From positions 2,246,001-2,310,000 of the forward strand of contig OX392528.1 of the NCBI GenBank assembly GCA_947623455.1: a stretch of 64,000 nt of DNA. Reading direction: 5' to 3'. How positions within the stretch are numbered: position 1 is the stretch's first letter; every line of letters begins with the position of its first letter. The position numbers and the translations under genes are program-made. Of this stretch, positions 63,430-64,000 are shown one piece after another. The notes under the pieces are model-generated. The model was not told the origin of the DNA. It did no database searches and was given only the letters and a program-made list of their open reading frames with translations. This stretch comes from Mimachlamys varia (Eukaryota > Mollusca > Bivalvia > Pectinida > Pectinidae).

Positions 63430-63703
63430 GCAGAGACGTATAAACAGAGACGTGTAAAGCAGAGACGTATAAACAGAGACTTATAAACAGAGACGTATAA
63501 ACAGAGACGTTTAAACAGAGACGTATAAACAGAGACGTTTAAACAGAGACGTATAAACAGAGACGTATAAACAGAGACGTTTAAACAGAGACGTATAAAC
63601 AGAGACGTATAAACAGAGCTGTATAAACAGAGACGTATAAACAGAGACGTATAAACAGAGACGTATAAAGCAGAGACGTTTAAAGCAAAGACGTATAAAG
63701 CGC
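63430..63703. repeat. Tandem array L, 14-bp unit, about 19 copies
   Basis: The unit is CAGAGACGTATAAA with occasional TTTAAA or 15-bp AAAGC variants at both ends of the array. Confidence 0.95.
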
Positions 63704-64000
63704 TGACTTAAAGCGTCGCTGTTTCATCATAAGGAACATAACCTGTCTTCTCTACAACCACCTGACCGTCAACAAGGAGTGGCAAGTTTGAAGTTCTTAA
63801 TTTGGATAAAATATTTCTACTTTTGATGGGTTTTTTTGAAGTTCTCTCCACTACTAATATTTATCTTTAAAGAGATAAACGTGTATTCCCCCTAGATGAA
63901 TTATCTGTCTTATCTAACCAGTTGAGAAAAAGTTAATCTGGTAGATTTTACTTTAAAAGTAGAGTTTCAAGGTAAAGAGGGAATCGTGTGCCCGTATAAA
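63704..64000. other. Unique sequence to the right window edge
   Basis: AT-rich sequence. No gene, repeat or regulatory feature recognised. Confidence 0.6.

Overview
This is eukaryotic DNA, almost certainly from an invertebrate animal and most plausibly a mollusc (bivalve-like). The grounds are: no prokaryotic operon structure, AT-rich unique sequence, small terminal-inverted-repeat DNA transposons, a degraded Jockey/CR1-type non-LTR retrotransposon, and a dispersed-repeat segment at about 33,450-33,600 of a type I associate with molluscan genomes. The lineage call is inference. No intact cellular gene is visible.

About 80 percent of the window is tandem repeat, in at least twelve unrelated families: A, 25 bp (1-33,385); B, 29/34 bp (34,736-41,718, split into three by two transposon insertions); C, 30 bp (42,174-43,960); D, 23 bp (43,991-47,210); E, 59/60 bp (48,847-53,300); F, about 38 bp, carrying CTCF-like motifs (53,501-54,221); G, 30 bp (55,131-55,340); H, 38 bp (55,543-56,190); I, 53 bp, each unit with an ETS-like motif (57,292-58,212, split by a MITE); J, 27 bp (58,382-61,589); K, 52 bp with a hairpin (62,620-63,392); L, 14 bp (63,430-63,703). 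Family A has nested higher-order repeats (1,975 bp, 5,499 bp, 1,467 bp, about 4.3 kb, about 5.7 kb), showing repeated segmental amplification.

The rest is short non-repetitive DNA and transposable elements: a hAT-like inverted-repeat element (35,497-36,843), a 5'-truncated retrotransposon on the minus strand (37,475-39,614) whose ORF2 remnant keeps the reverse-transcriptase motifs but has two nonsense codons and a frame-disrupted stretch, a 261-bp MITE with a perfect 8-bp target-site duplication (47,797-48,057), and a 459-bp MITE inside array I (57,508-57,966) whose removal with one 7-bp duplication restores the exact 53-bp phase.

The long open frames over arrays C, E, H and J are what stop-free repeat units produce, many of a length divisible by three, and are not taken as genes. 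The only gene-like trace outside transposons is a possible short first coding exon at 33,778-33,835. The most interesting signals are the CTCF-like tandem array, the ETS-motif array with its nested MITE, the higher-order structure of family A, and the crowding of so many unrelated arrays into 64 kb.
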